DNA of 64,000 nucleotides from Nocardiopsis ganjiahuensis DSM 45031 (GCF_000341085.1 NZ_ANBA01000016.1:62001-126000); one strand, 5' to 3'; positions 29,647-38,678 are shown, counted from the stretch's first letter. The notes: generated by a model from the letters alone, not told the origin. Made by a program: numbers and translations.

Positions 29647-30390
29647 TCAGAGCAGCGGGATCTGACCGCCGGGTGCGGGGCGCACCCGGCGCAGGTGGCT
29701 CCATCGCGGCAGGTCGTCGAGGTAGGCCCAGCTCATCCGGTGCTGCGGGGTGGGGCCCACCTCGGCCAGGGTGGCCCTGTGCGTGGGCGAGGGGTAGCCC
29801 GCGGCCTTCTCGAAACCGTAGCCGGGGTGTTCCTCGGCGAGCTCGGCCATGAGGGAGTCGCGGCGCACCTTGGCCAGGATCGCGGCGGCGGCCACGCTCA
29901 CACAGGTCAGGTCACCCTTGACCTGGGTGCGGACCCGCCAGGGGCGGCCGATGAAGTCGTGGCGGCCGTCGAGGAGGACCGCGTCGGGCCGGGGCTCCAG
30001 CGCGTCCAGGGCCCGGCGGGCGGCCCGGTGCAGGGCCTCGGTCATGCCGACCTCGTCGATCTCGGCCGCCTCGGACCAGCCGAAGGCGTGGTCGGCGACC
30101 CAGGGCTCGATCTGAACGGCGAGCTCGCGGCGCCGCTTGGGGGTCAGGCGCTTGGAGTCGGTGAGCCCGGCGGGCGGCTCACCCTCGCCGGGGACCGCGG
30201 CGCAGACCAGGAGGGGTCCGGCCCAGGCCCCCCGGCCCACCTCGTCGACCCCGGCCACCACGCGCGCGCCCGCGGCGCGGAGTTCGTTCTCGACATCGAA
30301 GGTGGGCGCGGGCGGGGGGTCGCTCTTCGTCGCACGCCGGCTGGCGCTGTTCTTGGCGGAAGCGGTGTTCGCGGAAGTCATCGTGGGCAC
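29647..30390 (-). CDS. rnhB: Ribonuclease HII
   Basis: This 247-residue RNase HII removes ribonucleotides and RNA primers from DNA-RNA hybrids. The catalytic Asp-Glu pair is in [16 protein letters not shown], the third Asp in [12 protein letters not shown], and the fourth acidic residue in [11 protein letters not shown]. The first 35 residues form a basic, probably disordered tail. The GTG start at 30390 lies 9 bases beyond the MFS gene stop on the same strand. TAGGGT, six bases upstream, may act as a leaderless -10 or its AGGG as a weak ribosome-binding site. An internal ATG at 30381 is an alternative start. Confidence 0.92.
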   Translation of the reverse strand: MPTMTSANTASAKNSASRRATKSDPPPAPTFDVENELRAAGARVVAGVDEVGRGAWAGPLLVCAAVPGEGEPPAGLTDSKRLTPKRRRELAVQIEPWVADHAFGWSEAAEIDEVGMTEALHRAARRALDALEPRPDAVLLDGRHDFIGRPWRVRTQVKGDLTCVSVAAAAILAKVRRDSLMAELAEEHPGYGFEKAAGYPSPTHRATLAEVGPTPQHRMSWAYLDDLPRWSHLRRVRPAPGGQIPLL

Positions 30391-30399
30391 GCCACAACC

Positions 30400-31635
30400 C
30401 TAGATCGGCTGGGTGACCTTCCGTGCCGGTTCGGCCGAGGAACGGGACAGGCGCAGGGAGACGAGCAGTGCGGCGGCGGTCGCGGAGGCGGAGGCCACCA
30501 GGAGCGCGGGCTGGCCGATGAGCGCCAGGAGGGCGCTGCCGAGGGCGAACCCGGCGTTCTGCGAGGCGAAGGCCCACGAGAAGTACCCCGCCCGCTGGTG
30601 TTCGGGGACGACGGTGTCGATCATGTGCGAGCGCAGGCCCAGGAGTGCGGCGACGGGCAGGCCGCTCAGGAACAGGGCCAGGGCGGCGAGGGGCAGGGGC
30701 GGCGAGGCCGCCAGGAGCAGGCAGCCCGCGACGAGCAGGGTCACCGCGCCGACTGCCCACGCGGACTCGCGGCGCCCGGGTGCGCGGGCGGCGTCGAGGT
30801 AGCCGCCGACGACACTGGCCAGGGACAGGAAGAGGAAGACCACCCAGGCCGTGCTCACGTCGTGTCCGTAGGCGACCACCAGCGCGGTGGCCCCCACCTC
30901 GACGGCGGCGAAGTAGAGGCCGATGGCCAGGCCGAACACGATCCAGGACACGGCGGCGGTGTTCCAGCGGAGCCGGTGGGCGCCCTTTCCGGCGGCCGTT
31001 CCCCCACCCGCCCCCTCGGTCGTCCCCCGGCCGGTTCCGGCGCTCCCGCCCGCGGGGACGGGCAGCGCGGTCAGGGGGACCGCGACGGCGGCGACCAGGC
31101 TCAGGAAGGCGACGGCCGCGATCGGCCCGAGCGGGTGGATCGGGCTGGTGGCCGCCACGACCAGCGGGGCGAGGAAGATCAGCAGGTCCATGAAGGTGAC
31201 GTCCACGGTGGAGGCCGCCCGGCCCGCGCCCTCGGGGACGGTTCGGGTCAGCAACGAGCGCACCACTCCCCCGGAGCCCGCGACGACGGTTCCGGCCAGC
31301 GCGGCGCCCAGGCACCAGGACCAGACCGGCAGGCCGCCCCCGACGGCGGCCCAGACCGCCGACCACAGCAGCCCGTGGGCGCCCATCTGGACGGCGAGGA
31401 CCCGGTTCGGTGACCAGCGGCCGACGATCCGCGCGGCGACCGGGGTCGCGGCGAGCATGCCGACCACATGGCAGGTGGTCATGAGTGCGCCGGTGTCGAT
31501 CCGGCCGGTGACGAGCAGGCTCGTGGTGGTCGCCGCGACGGCGACCATGAGCGCGGGTGCGCGGCACAGGGCGGCGACCAGGGAGTAGGACCAGAAGCGG
31601 CGGGAGGTGAGCGTGCTCTTGAGGGGTGAGTCCAT
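30400..31635 (-). CDS. Major facilitator superfamily transporter
   Basis: This 411-residue membrane protein has about 12 hydrophobic helices split by a Gly/Thr/Ala-rich cytoplasmic loop near residue 200. VAARIVGRWSPNRVL resembles the loop 2-3 region of MFS drug exporters. The helix pattern is clear; substrate specificity is not. The ATG at 31635 has TACGAT six bases upstream and no ribosome-binding site, suggesting a leaderless message. It is divergent from a CGNR-type regulator gene sharing a 56-bp promoter region, so that regulator probably controls this exporter. Confidence 0.85.
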   Translation of the reverse strand: MDSPLKSTLTSRRFWSYSLVAALCRAPALMVAVAATTTSLLVTGRIDTGALMTTCHVVGMLAATPVAARIVGRWSPNRVLAVQMGAHGLLWSAVWAAVGGGLPVWSWCLGAALAGTVVAGSGGVVRSLLTRTVPEGAGRAASTVDVTFMDLLIFLAPLVVAATSPIHPLGPIAAVAFLSLVAAVAVPLTALPVPAGGSAGTGRGTTEGAGGGTAAGKGAHRLRWNTAAVSWIVFGLAIGLYFAAVEVGATALVVAYGHDVSTAWVVFLFLSLASVVGGYLDAARAPGRRESAWAVGAVTLLVAGCLLLAASPPLPLAALALFLSGLPVAALLGLRSHMIDTVVPEHQRAGYFSWAFASQNAGFALGSALLALIGQPALLVASASATAAALLVSLRLSRSSAEPARKVTQPI

Positions 31636-31641
31636 ACGGTC

Positions 31642-31675
31642 ATCGTAACGGTAGGATGAGACATTCTCCCGTTAC
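31642..31675. promoter_or_regulatory. Divergent promoter with inverted-repeat operator (MFS/CGNR genes)
   Basis: The inverted repeat GTAACGG...CCGTTAC (31645-31651 with 31669-31675, 31 bp overall) overlaps or adjoins both -10 boxes: TACGAT for the MFS gene (31647-31642, minus) and TAGGAT for the regulator (31652-31657, plus). A repressor bound here would shut off both genes. Confidence 0.6.
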
Positions 31676-31691
31676 ATGGAAGGATCGGGGA

Positions 31692-32243
31692 ATGACCTCG
31701 GAACACACGACGGAGCACCTCCTCCGGGCCGCACTGCGCCTGGTGGCCACCCGCCCCGTGGACCTCTGGCCGGAGGAGCTGCTCTCGCTGGAACAGCTCG
31801 GCCCGCCCGCACCGGCCCAGGGGTCGGCGCGGGACCTCGCCGAGGTCCGGGAACTGCGCGACCGCCTCGCACCGCTGGTCCTGGCACCGGACCCGGCCAT
31901 GGCCCCCGCCGCGCTGTCCGCACTCGCCCGGGAGTTCGCGCTGACCCCGACGGTGGACTCGCTGAACGGCCCGCTCCGGCACGTGAGCCCCGACCCCCGA
32001 CCGGTGGCACGCGTGGCCGAAGCCCTGGTCCCCGCGATCATGCGCGCCTGGGAGGCGGGGCTGCTCGCCCGCGTGCACACCTGCGGGGCGAACGACTGCG
32101 ACACCCCGTTCCTGGACGCCTCACCGCGGGCCAACCGGGACTACTGCTCGGACCGGTGCGCCACACGCACCCGGGTCCGCAGGCTCCGGGTGCGGGCGGC
32201 CTCGCCCGGGCGCCCGGCCCCGGCTCCGGACGACGGGGACTGA
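31692..32243 (+). CDS. CGNR zinc-finger (ABATE-type) regulator
   Basis: This 183-residue protein has an N-terminal helical domain (LLRAALRLVATRPVDLW) and a C-terminal zinc finger of the CGNR type. The four cysteines are in HTCGANDCDTPFLDASPRAN and YCSDRCATRTRVRRLR, with the basic tail expected to touch DNA. The family includes stress-related transcription regulators in actinomycetes. The CGNR residues themselves are altered to C-A-T-R. The start at 31692 has AAGGA nearby. It is divergently paired with the MFS gene and is its probable local regulator. Confidence 0.85.
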   Translation: MTSEHTTEHLLRAALRLVATRPVDLWPEELLSLEQLGPPAPAQGSARDLAEVRELRDRLAPLVLAPDPAMAPAALSALAREFALTPTVDSLNGPLRHVSPDPRPVARVAEALVPAIMRAWEAGLLARVHTCGANDCDTPFLDASPRANRDYCSDRCATRTRVRRLRVRAASPGRPAPAPDDGD

Positions 32244-32391
32244 GGGACCGGGAGAGCCCTCGCGGTGCCGCCGGAGCCAATCCGCCGGGTTTTGTGCGAC
32301 TCACCGGACGTGACAAGCAGTCATGAGCCGTGACTTTCGGTAGTTTCCGCTTGTTGGAACCGCCGTGCCGGCTCGCCCGGGAGGAATGGAC

Positions 32392-33027
32392 ATGCAGCGC
32401 ACCCAGCCGAGGACACGGCCGAAAACCCCGTCGAAACCCCCCTCTCGGTCCGCAGCGAAACCCCGGAGCCACCGGGCCAAACCCTCCATCCTGCGCGGCC
32501 GCCTCCACGACGTCGTCTCCGCCGCCACCAGGGTGGGCGTGGGCTGGGTGTTCGCTGAGTACGGCCTGGCACTGCGCGGCCGGGAGACCGCGGTCGCCGA
32601 GCGCCTGTCCGACGCCGGAATGCCCGCCGCCGCCTTCGCCGCGCCGCTGCTCCCGGCACTGCTCGTCGCTCTTTCGGTGTCCTTCGCCGTGGGTCTGCTC
32701 ACATGGCTGACCGGCCCGCTCCTGGCCCTGTCAGCCGTGGTCGGAACCCTCACAGCCGGAGCCGCACACCTGTCCCCGTTCGGCTCCTGGGGAGCGACCG
32801 CGCTGGTCACGGCGGTGTGCGTCCTCATGGCGGTGGGTGGCGGACGCTGGTCGTGGGACTACCTGGTCCTCTCCCCCCGCCCCGTCGTGCCCCGACCTGC
32901 CCGGCGCCGGGCGCCATCGACGACACAGGGGAAAGCTCCTGCTATTTCACCCCGTCGCCCCGAACACGCCCCACCACTGCTCTATCCTGTGGAACAGGCC
33001 GCACTACGACGGCCGTATCGACTGTGA
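32392..33027 (+). CDS. DoxX-like small membrane protein
   Basis: This 211-residue protein has about four membrane helices between residues 45 and 150 (VGVGWVFAEYGLAL, LLPALLVALSVSFAVGLLTW, LLALSAVVGTLTAGAAHL, ALVTAVCVLMAVGGG). The arrangement is DoxX/DoxD-like. Basic Pro/Arg-rich tails flank the core. Two start codons are close; the ATG at 32392 lies six bases after GGGAGGA, whereas the ATG at 32386 abuts it, so 32392 is preferred. DoxX proteins have been tied to thiol or oxidative-stress handling in mycobacteria, but no role can be assigned here. Confidence 0.7.
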   Translation: MQRTQPRTRPKTPSKPPSRSAAKPRSHRAKPSILRGRLHDVVSAATRVGVGWVFAEYGLALRGRETAVAERLSDAGMPAAAFAAPLLPALLVALSVSFAVGLLTWLTGPLLALSAVVGTLTAGAAHLSPFGSWGATALVTAVCVLMAVGGGRWSWDYLVLSPRPVVPRPARRRAPSTTQGKAPAISPRRPEHAPPLLYPVEQAALRRPYRL

Positions 33028-33099
33028 CGCGGCCTGTCGAGGCCCCCGACCGCCCTCGGGCCCGCGTCACCACGACCCGGATTCGGTGGGGGGAACGCC

Positions 33100-33756
33100 A
33101 TGTCCGCCTCAGCTTCCGGCCAGAACCCTGACGGGTCCGTGGCCAAGCTGATCGAGATCGCCGAGAAGCCGACACCGGCACAGCGGCTGATCAGTTGGGC
33201 CTCACGCCCACCAGGTCGGCTCTACATCCCCGCTTGCGCGGTGATCGGACTCGTCCTTCTCTTCGAGGACAGCATGCCCGCGGGGCACCTGCCCACGTTC
33301 GTGATCGGCATGGGCGGTGGACTGCTCCTGGCCGGGATGGGCGCCCTGCGCCTGGGGATCGCGCTGGCCGTGGCCCGTCCGATGATCCGCTACTACTGGC
33401 TGCGCTGGGTCTCCGCCCCGCTCATCGCCTTCGTGGCACTGGGCCTGGCCGTCGCCGACGTGCCCCTGCAGATGCGTGTGCAGGCCTCCTCGGAACAGCT
33501 CCTGGAACTCCGCGACGAGGTGGCCGACCCCACGACCATCCCCCGCAACGGCGAGCGGACCGGCCTGTACTCACTGCGCAGCGTCTCGGTGACCGACGAC
33601 GTCACCCACTACGAGGTACAGGGCTCCGGCCTGTTCTACCCCTCGGGCCTGGCCCACAGCCCCGAGGAGCTCCCCGTCGGCGTCTTCGTGCCCGGCCAGG
33701 GCTCCCGGATCTACGAACACGTGGCCGACGACTGGTACGTCTGGGTGGACCACTGA
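33100..33756 (+). CDS. Predicted membrane protein with extracytoplasmic C-terminal domain
   Basis: This 218-residue protein is unrecognised. It has three hydrophobic helices (LYIPACAVIGLVLLF, FVIGMGGGLLLAGMGALRLG, APLIAFVALGLAVADV), then an extracytoplasmic domain of about 100 residues rich in Asp, Glu and Tyr and ending EHVADDWYVWVDH. The ATG has GGGGGGAAC upstream. It is followed by a strong hairpin and may be co-transcribed with the DoxX-like gene 73 bp before it. Confidence 0.75.
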   Translation: MSASASGQNPDGSVAKLIEIAEKPTPAQRLISWASRPPGRLYIPACAVIGLVLLFEDSMPAGHLPTFVIGMGGGLLLAGMGALRLGIALAVARPMIRYYWLRWVSAPLIAFVALGLAVADVPLQMRVQASSEQLLELRDEVADPTTIPRNGERTGLYSLRSVSVTDDVTHYEVQGSGLFYPSGLAHSPEELPVGVFVPGQGSRIYEHVADDWYVWVDH

Positions 33757-33791
33757 CCCGAACCGGCCTCCGCCCCCGGCGGACCGGTGCG

Positions 33792-33828
33792 GTGCCCGGG
33801 GCGGTGACCTTCACCCGACCCCGGGCAC
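33792..33828 (+). terminator. Terminator with nested stems
   Basis: The outer 10-bp stem (33792-33801 with 33819-33828) encloses an inner GGTGA/TCACC stem (33803-33807 with 33811-33815). It lies 36 bases after the stop codon at 33756. Confidence 0.8.
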
Positions 33829-33973
33829 GGACTTCTTACCCGGCTCTTTGCCGGGGGCTGTCCCACTCCAACGTGACTCTCACCCTCGGTGTGTAGAGAT
33901 GGTGGCGTACCCCCGGGAGACACCCCTCGAGGTTCTCCCCCCAGGCAGCGCCGCCCATCCGAGGAGAGATCCC

Positions 33974-34162
33974 ATGCGCGAGTTCGTGCTCACCCTTCAC
34001 CTGCGTCTCCACGACTCGATCACCGCGCTGCGCCGCGCCCACGCCGTGGGCGACGACGACCTGGCCTCCACCCAGGCCGGTGAGATCGAGGACCTGGTGG
34101 AGATCGCGGCCCGGCACGGGATCGACATCGCCGGCTACGCGGCCCTGTCCCCCACCGGCTGA
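33974..34162 (+). CDS. Small conserved helical protein
   Basis: This 62-residue protein begins MREFVLTLHLRLHDSITALR and continues with two amphipathic helices rich in acidic residues (TQAGEIEDLVEIAARHGIDI). No family was recognised. The ATG has GAGGAGAG upstream at good spacing, which fixes the start; upstream in-frame codons are Pro/Arg-rich. A strong terminator follows, so it is a one-gene unit convergent with the SPFH operon. Confidence 0.65.
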   Translation: MREFVLTLHLRLHDSITALRRAHAVGDDDLASTQAGEIEDLVEIAARHGIDIAGYAALSPTG

Positions 34163-34200
34163 GCCCCGGCACCACCGGTGGAGGATCCTCCCCCGTACAC

Positions 34201-34236
34201 GCGAGGGCCCCGCGACACTCGTCGCGGGGCCCTCGC
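34201..34236. terminator. Bidirectional terminator
   Basis: A perfect 16-bp stem (34201-34216 with 34221-34236) with an ACTC loop lies between convergent genes. Confidence 0.9.
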
Positions 34237-34299
34237 ACGGTCCACCGTTCCGGGCGGGCGTCCGGCGGAACCGGACCGGCACCCGACGGGCACCAGAGG

Positions 34300-35772
34300 T
34301 CAGCGACCCCGGCGTCCGCCCTGGTTGCCGCCGTAACCCTCGCCGCGCTCGAACTGCTGTCGCATCGCGGCGTCCTGCTGGCCCTGGTACTCCTCGGCCA
34401 TCTGCTGCTGGCGGGCGGCGGCCGCGGCCACCGACCCCTGCGCGTTCTCGAAGGCCTCCTGCGCCGCCGAGGCGCCCAGCGAACGGCGCGAGGAGCCGCC
34501 CCCGCCGTTCATCACCTGCGGCAGCAGCTGGGCGGTCAGCAGCGTGGACAGCGCCGAGCTGTCCCCCGAACCGGCCTCGGTCTGCACCACGACCGGACGC
34601 GGCGCGCGCTCGGCCAGTACGGCGCCCACGTCCAGGCGGCGACGGGCCAGCTCGTACTCCAGCACCGCCCGGTTGTCCCGGTAGGCCGTGGCCAGACGCC
34701 GCTGCGCCTTGGCCTCGTTCTCGGCGGCGACCAGGTCGGTCCGGCCGCGCGTCTCGATCTCGTACCGCACCCGCTGGGCCTCGGTCTCCTGCTCCTCCAG
34801 CATCTGCGCGACGTCCTTGCGCGCCTTGTTGAGGGAGGCGTTGACCTCGACGATCTTGGCGTCGCGGGTCTTCTTGGAGCGCTCGATGTCCATGAGCAGG
34901 GTGTCGATGCGGCGCTTGCGCGTGAGCTCCCACTCCTGCTCGTAGGCGACCAGCTCCTTGGCGACCCGCTCCCGCGTGGCCAGGTGCTGCTGGTACTGGC
35001 TGGGCAGCTGCACGTCCGGGATGTTGCAACCGGTGATGGTCACGCCGTACTTGAGCAGCTGGGTGTTGAGCAGACGGCGCATGTCCTCGACGTTCGACCC
35101 GCGCAGGTCGTAGGCGGACTCGGTGTTGACCATGCGGCTGCGCTGGCGGATGGCGTCCTGCACCGCGCTGGACAGCACCAGGTCGAAGTTGCTCGCACCG
35201 ATGGTCGTGACGAACCGGTACGGGTCCTCGATCCGGAACTTCAGGAAGAACTCGATCGACTTCAGCGGCACGTTCTCACGGGTCGGGCAGGCCAGCACCG
35301 GAGCCGTGTACGGGATCTCCGTACGGGTGTCCACCACGAAGTCCACACGCGACCACGGGTGCCACAGGTAGTGGCGGCCCGGGCCGATGCTCTTGGCGAA
35401 GGCACCGTACTTGGTGAGGATGCCGGTGGTGCCCTCCTCGATCTCCACGATCGCGCCGCGCCACCACCACAGGCCCGCGGCCAGGACGCTGAGCACACCG
35501 ACGAACAGGGTCGGCACCGCCAGGGCGCCGTAGGCGAAGTCCGCCACCGGGCCGCCGAGCGCGACGTTCAGCGACATCATCAGTGCGCTGCTGAGCGCGA
35601 ACAGGCCGAACCAGACCAGGATGGTCCAGCGCAGGCCCCGGTTGTCGCGGGGGATGACGACCGGGACGATCGCACCCTGGTCGCCGCCGCGCAGCAGACT
35701 CGCGAGGTCTCCCCACGAGGCGAGGGACTCCTTGATGTTGGAGCCGCCTCCGGGATTGAAGGACTCACTCAT
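34300..35772 (-). CDS. SPFH/Band 7 domain membrane protein B
   Basis: This 490-residue protein has two N-terminal membrane helices (LVWFGLFALSSALMMSLNVA, LFVGVLSVLAAGLWWW), then an SPFH domain (VEIEEGTTGILTKYGAFAKS to about residue 290). A long coiled coil follows (ERVAKELVAYEQEWELTRKR onward), then a Gly/Gln/Arg-rich tail. SPFH proteins such as flotillin and HflK/C form oligomeric membrane cages or rafts. The start ATG follows the TAG of the upstream SPFH gene with no gap, so translation is coupled. The 490-residue length and paired arrangement are unusual. Function is unknown. Confidence 0.85.
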   Translation of the reverse strand: MSESFNPGGGSNIKESLASWGDLASLLRGGDQGAIVPVVIPRDNRGLRWTILVWFGLFALSSALMMSLNVALGGPVADFAYGALAVPTLFVGVLSVLAAGLWWWRGAIVEIEEGTTGILTKYGAFAKSIGPGRHYLWHPWSRVDFVVDTRTEIPYTAPVLACPTRENVPLKSIEFFLKFRIEDPYRFVTTIGASNFDLVLSSAVQDAIRQRSRMVNTESAYDLRGSNVEDMRRLLNTQLLKYGVTITGCNIPDVQLPSQYQQHLATRERVAKELVAYEQEWELTRKRRIDTLLMDIERSKKTRDAKIVEVNASLNKARKDVAQMLEEQETEAQRVRYEIETRGRTDLVAAENEAKAQRRLATAYRDNRAVLEYELARRRLDVGAVLAERAPRPVVVQTEAGSGDSSALSTLLTAQLLPQVMNGGGGSSRRSLGASAAQEAFENAQGSVAAAAARQQQMAEEYQGQQDAAMRQQFERGEGYGGNQGGRRGR

Positions 35773-37584
35773 CTACTGACCTCCCGGCTGCTGGCCCTCG
35801 GAACCCTGCTGCGACCACGGGGGCAGCGGCGGGTCCTGCGGGTTCTGGAACGGTGCGCCGGCGGGCGGCGGGGCGTCGACCGGGGCCCAGCCCGCGGGCG
35901 GAGCCGAGGACTCGGCGGAGGGAGCGTCGTCGGGGGCGGCCTCGGAGATGCGCTCGTCGATGGAGTCGTCGCTCACCGACTGGCGGATCTCCTCCACCAG
36001 GTCCTCGCCCGGGTCCTCCGTGGAGGGGCCGCGGCGCGCCGCGTCCTCGTCCTCGACGATGGCGTTGATCTCCTGCTCGCGGTCCGCGATACGGGCCTTG
36101 ATGTCGCCCAGGCGCTCACGGATCGCGCTCATGTCCTCGTCGGAGAACAGCGCGGCGTCGGTCTGGCCGATGATCTCCTGGGCGATGCGCAGGTAGTCGA
36201 CGCTCGCGCCGTCGCCCGAGCCGATCCGCAGGACCTGCGGGAGGCTGTCGGCCACCGACTCCAGCTTGTCCAGGAGGTTCTCCCGGAACCGGTAGTTGAG
36301 GATCTCCGGGGCCTCGGCGGCGCTGATCGCGCGGATGTCCAGAGCCTGGGCCTGGAGGAGCGCGGCGTTGGCGTTGGCCTCGGACTCGGCCTCCACGAAA
36401 CGCTGCCGGGCGGTGGCACGCGCCCGGTTGGTCTCGCGTTCCAGGGCGGTGTCCATCTGCGCCTGGTACTGGGCGATGTCGGCCTGGATCGCGGAGAGCG
36501 TCTCGTTGAGGGTGGCGAGCTCCTTGTTCAGGTCGCCCTCGTTCTGCTCCTTGCGCAGCTGGAGCTCGTACTCGAAGGTGTAGGCGTCCTTGGCCACCCG
36601 CACCATCTCCGGGGCCGCCAGGTCCATCCGGTACTCCTGGCTGGAGGGCTCGGCGTGGGTGATGTTGGCGCTCGTGAGGACGACGATGCCGCCGAACTGG
36701 CGGTTCAGGGAGTCCAGGAGGGCCTGGGTGCTCTCGCCGACCATGTCGTAGATCGCCGAGGCCTCCTGCTCGTAGATGAGGCTGCGGGTGGTCTCGCTGA
36801 TGGCGTTGTTGAGCTTCTCCTGGAAGCCCGGGACACCGCCGAGGGTGTAGACGAAGTCCGTGGCGTTCTCGATCTTGAACTGCACGAACAGGTCGACCGA
36901 GGCCTGGACGCCGCTCTTGGTGGGGGCGGAGCGGATCGGCGCGTTGAAGGGGTACTCGCGCGTGGTGTTGACGATGTAGGAGACGCGCTTCCAGGGGTTG
37001 AACAGGGTGACCCGCCCCGGCTGGAAGAGGTTCTCCATCTTCCCGAACCGCGTGACGATGGCCTGGCAGCCCTCCGGGACCATGACCATTCCCTGGCGCC
37101 ACCACATGAAGCCGGTGACGGCGAGCGTGATGACCCAGTAGTGGAGACCGAAGAAGGGGTTCAGGAGGGGGTTGGCTCCGGTGGCCATGGCGGCGGCGGA
37201 CACCGACACGAACCCGATGACACCGATGACCACCAGGGCGATCGCCGGAAGCATCGTGACGAAGGTACGCCCCTTGGGGATGACCATCGGACAGATGACG
37301 TGGACGGGACCGCCCCGGCCGCGCTCGTAGTAGCTGCTGTTGAGGGCCTCGCCCGCGTTGCTGAGCGAGGTGGTCTTCTGCTCGATGCGGGTGTCGACGG
37401 AGGCGCCCTGCTCGCGCGCGGCGATGAAGTCCCCCGGGTCGAGGCCGCCCTCCGAACTCTGACCGGACCGTTGGCCGGCCGACTGGCCGGTGGCCTGTTG
37501 GACTGCGTCGGTCACGGCCTGGCGCGGGTCGCCCCCCTGGGCTACCGCACTGGCCGCGCCGCGCACTGTCTGCGCGAACGACAT
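35773..37584 (-). CDS. SPFH/Band 7 domain membrane protein A
   Basis: This 603-residue protein has a Gln/Ser-rich N-terminal tail (1-75) and two membrane helices (TFVTMLPAIALVVIGVIGFV, HYWVITLAVTGFMWW). The SPFH domain runs from MVMVPEGCQAIVTRFGKME to about 330, then a long coiled coil (YELQLRKEQNEGDLNKELAT) and an acidic/proline-rich tail. It is paralogous in layout to the downstream gene, to which it is joined without a gap. The ATG at 37584 has GAGGAG nine bases upstream; another ATG six bases earlier (37590) is only three bases from it. The two products may co-assemble, as HflK and HflC do; this is inference. Confidence 0.85.
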   Translation of the reverse strand: MSFAQTVRGAASAVAQGGDPRQAVTDAVQQATGQSAGQRSGQSSEGGLDPGDFIAAREQGASVDTRIEQKTTSLSNAGEALNSSYYERGRGGPVHVICPMVIPKGRTFVTMLPAIALVVIGVIGFVSVSAAAMATGANPLLNPFFGLHYWVITLAVTGFMWWRQGMVMVPEGCQAIVTRFGKMENLFQPGRVTLFNPWKRVSYIVNTTREYPFNAPIRSAPTKSGVQASVDLFVQFKIENATDFVYTLGGVPGFQEKLNNAISETTRSLIYEQEASAIYDMVGESTQALLDSLNRQFGGIVVLTSANITHAEPSSQEYRMDLAAPEMVRVAKDAYTFEYELQLRKEQNEGDLNKELATLNETLSAIQADIAQYQAQMDTALERETNRARATARQRFVEAESEANANAALLQAQALDIRAISAAEAPEILNYRFRENLLDKLESVADSLPQVLRIGSGDGASVDYLRIAQEIIGQTDAALFSDEDMSAIRERLGDIKARIADREQEINAIVEDEDAARRGPSTEDPGEDLVEEIRQSVSDDSIDERISEAAPDDAPSAESSAPPAGWAPVDAPPPAGAPFQNPQDPPLPPWSQQGSEGQQPGGQ

Positions 37585-37894
37585 AGGCATGCACTCCTCG
37601 TGACGAAACGTCGGGAACTATCGGCTTCGACGCCGCGTACTGTGTTCCGGTTCCAGGTCGGGACGGGAACGACGCACGAAAAAGCGGTAGTGGTCTGCGC
37701 CCAGACTGTCACGGACACCGTCCGAAACCCATGGGTCGTGTCCCGAGCGTGACGCGGAATCCGCCGCACGGTGACCGGAGCCCGGGCCACGCCCCGGACA
37801 GCCCTCCGCGCCGGAACACGCGTGCCGGATGGTGCCGCGTTCCGGGTGGGACTAACGTCGTTGTCACCGATTCGCGTCAAACGAGGAGTTCTCG
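37585..37894. other. Intergenic region upstream of the SPFH operon
   Basis: About 310 bp lie between divergent genes. No gene, clear promoter pair or long repeat was recognised. Confidence 0.4.
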
Positions 37895-38200
37895 ATGCCC
37901 GCAGTACCCAGTGCCGTCCTGACCACCGCCGGCCTGATCGGCGGCTACTCGATGGCCCGGGCGACCGGCAACCGGCCCCTGGGCGGGGCGGTCCTGGCCG
38001 GGTTCGGCGCCGCGGCCTTCGAGACCACGCGCCGCAGCTCGGGCCTGGGCACCGCGATCGCGCTGACCGGCGTGTACGTGGCCGCCTTCGGCCTGTCGCA
38101 CCCGCTGGCCAAGAAGATCGGCTCCTGGCCGGCGGTGCTGGGGGTGACCGCGGCGACCGCCGCCGTCGCCGTGGCGTCGGGGGACCGCTCCGGGGCCTGA
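37895..38200 (+). CDS. Small three- or four-helix membrane protein
   Basis: This 101-residue, nearly all-hydrophobic protein has helices around AVLTTAGLIGGYSMARAT, LGGAVLAGFGAAAF, GTAIALTGVYVAAFGLSHPL and WPAVLGVTAATAAVAVASG. It has no recognised motif. GAGGAG lies eight bases before the ATG. It resembles the small hydrophobic proteins of unknown function common in actinomycetes. Confidence 0.65.
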   Translation: MPAVPSAVLTTAGLIGGYSMARATGNRPLGGAVLAGFGAAAFETTRRSSGLGTAIALTGVYVAAFGLSHPLAKKIGSWPAVLGVTAATAAVAVASGDRSGA

Positions 38201-38214
38201 CCACGGACGCCCGG

Positions 38215-38234
38215 CCGGGGCGGACAGGCCCCGG
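38215..38234. terminator. Short terminator hairpin
   Basis: A 7-bp stem CCGGGGC/GCCCCGG (38215-38221 with 38228-38234) lies between convergent genes. Confidence 0.5.
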
Positions 38235-38246
38235 AGGGGGTTCCGG

Positions 38247-38678
38247 CTACCGGCCGTGGATGTAGGCCTCCAGCTGGGCCCGGTCGTCCTCCAGGATCCG
38301 CAGACGGCTCTTGACCAGGTCACCGATACTGACGATCCCCGCCAGGCGGCCCTCCGAGGTCACGGGGACGTGCCGGAATCGGCGCACGGTCATGTTCTCG
38401 CTGACCTCCTCGACGGAGTCCTCGGGGGTACAGGTGACCACGTCGGAGGTCATGATGTCGGAGACGGGGGCGGACAGGAGCTCCGGTCCCCGGCGCTCCA
38501 GGTGTCGGACGACGTCCCGCTCGGAGGCGATACCGACGAGTGTGCCGTCCTCACCGGCGACGACGACGGCGCCGATGTTGTGGCGTGCGAGTTCGGTGAG
38601 CAACTGCGCGACGGTCGCCTCGGGGGCGACCCTCACCACCTCCGGGCCCTTGGCCCGCAGGATCGCGGCTATCAGCAT
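38247..38678 (-). CDS. Tandem CBS-domain protein
   Basis: This 143-residue protein consists of two CBS motifs: VAQLLTELARHNIGAVVVAG with LVGIASERDVVRHL, and VEEVSENMTVRRFRHVPVTS with LAGIVSIGDLVKSRL. Paired CBS motifs bind adenosyl ligands such as AMP, ATP or SAM as an energy sensor. The ATG at 38678 has AAGGTGG upstream; the longer ORF is Arg/Pro-rich noise. Free-standing CBS pairs like this resemble mycobacterial Hrp1-type proteins. No partner enzyme is evident in the neighbourhood. Confidence 0.87.
   Translation of the reverse strand: MLIAAILRAKGPEVVRVAPEATVAQLLTELARHNIGAVVVAGEDGTLVGIASERDVVRHLERRGPELLSAPVSDIMTSDVVTCTPEDSVEEVSENMTVRRFRHVPVTSEGRLAGIVSIGDLVKSRLRILEDDRAQLEAYIHGR

Noticed and set aside
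34984-37752. 922-codon + frame antisense to the SPFH pair
   Set aside because: Shadow frame without motifs, opposite two coiled-coil membrane proteins.
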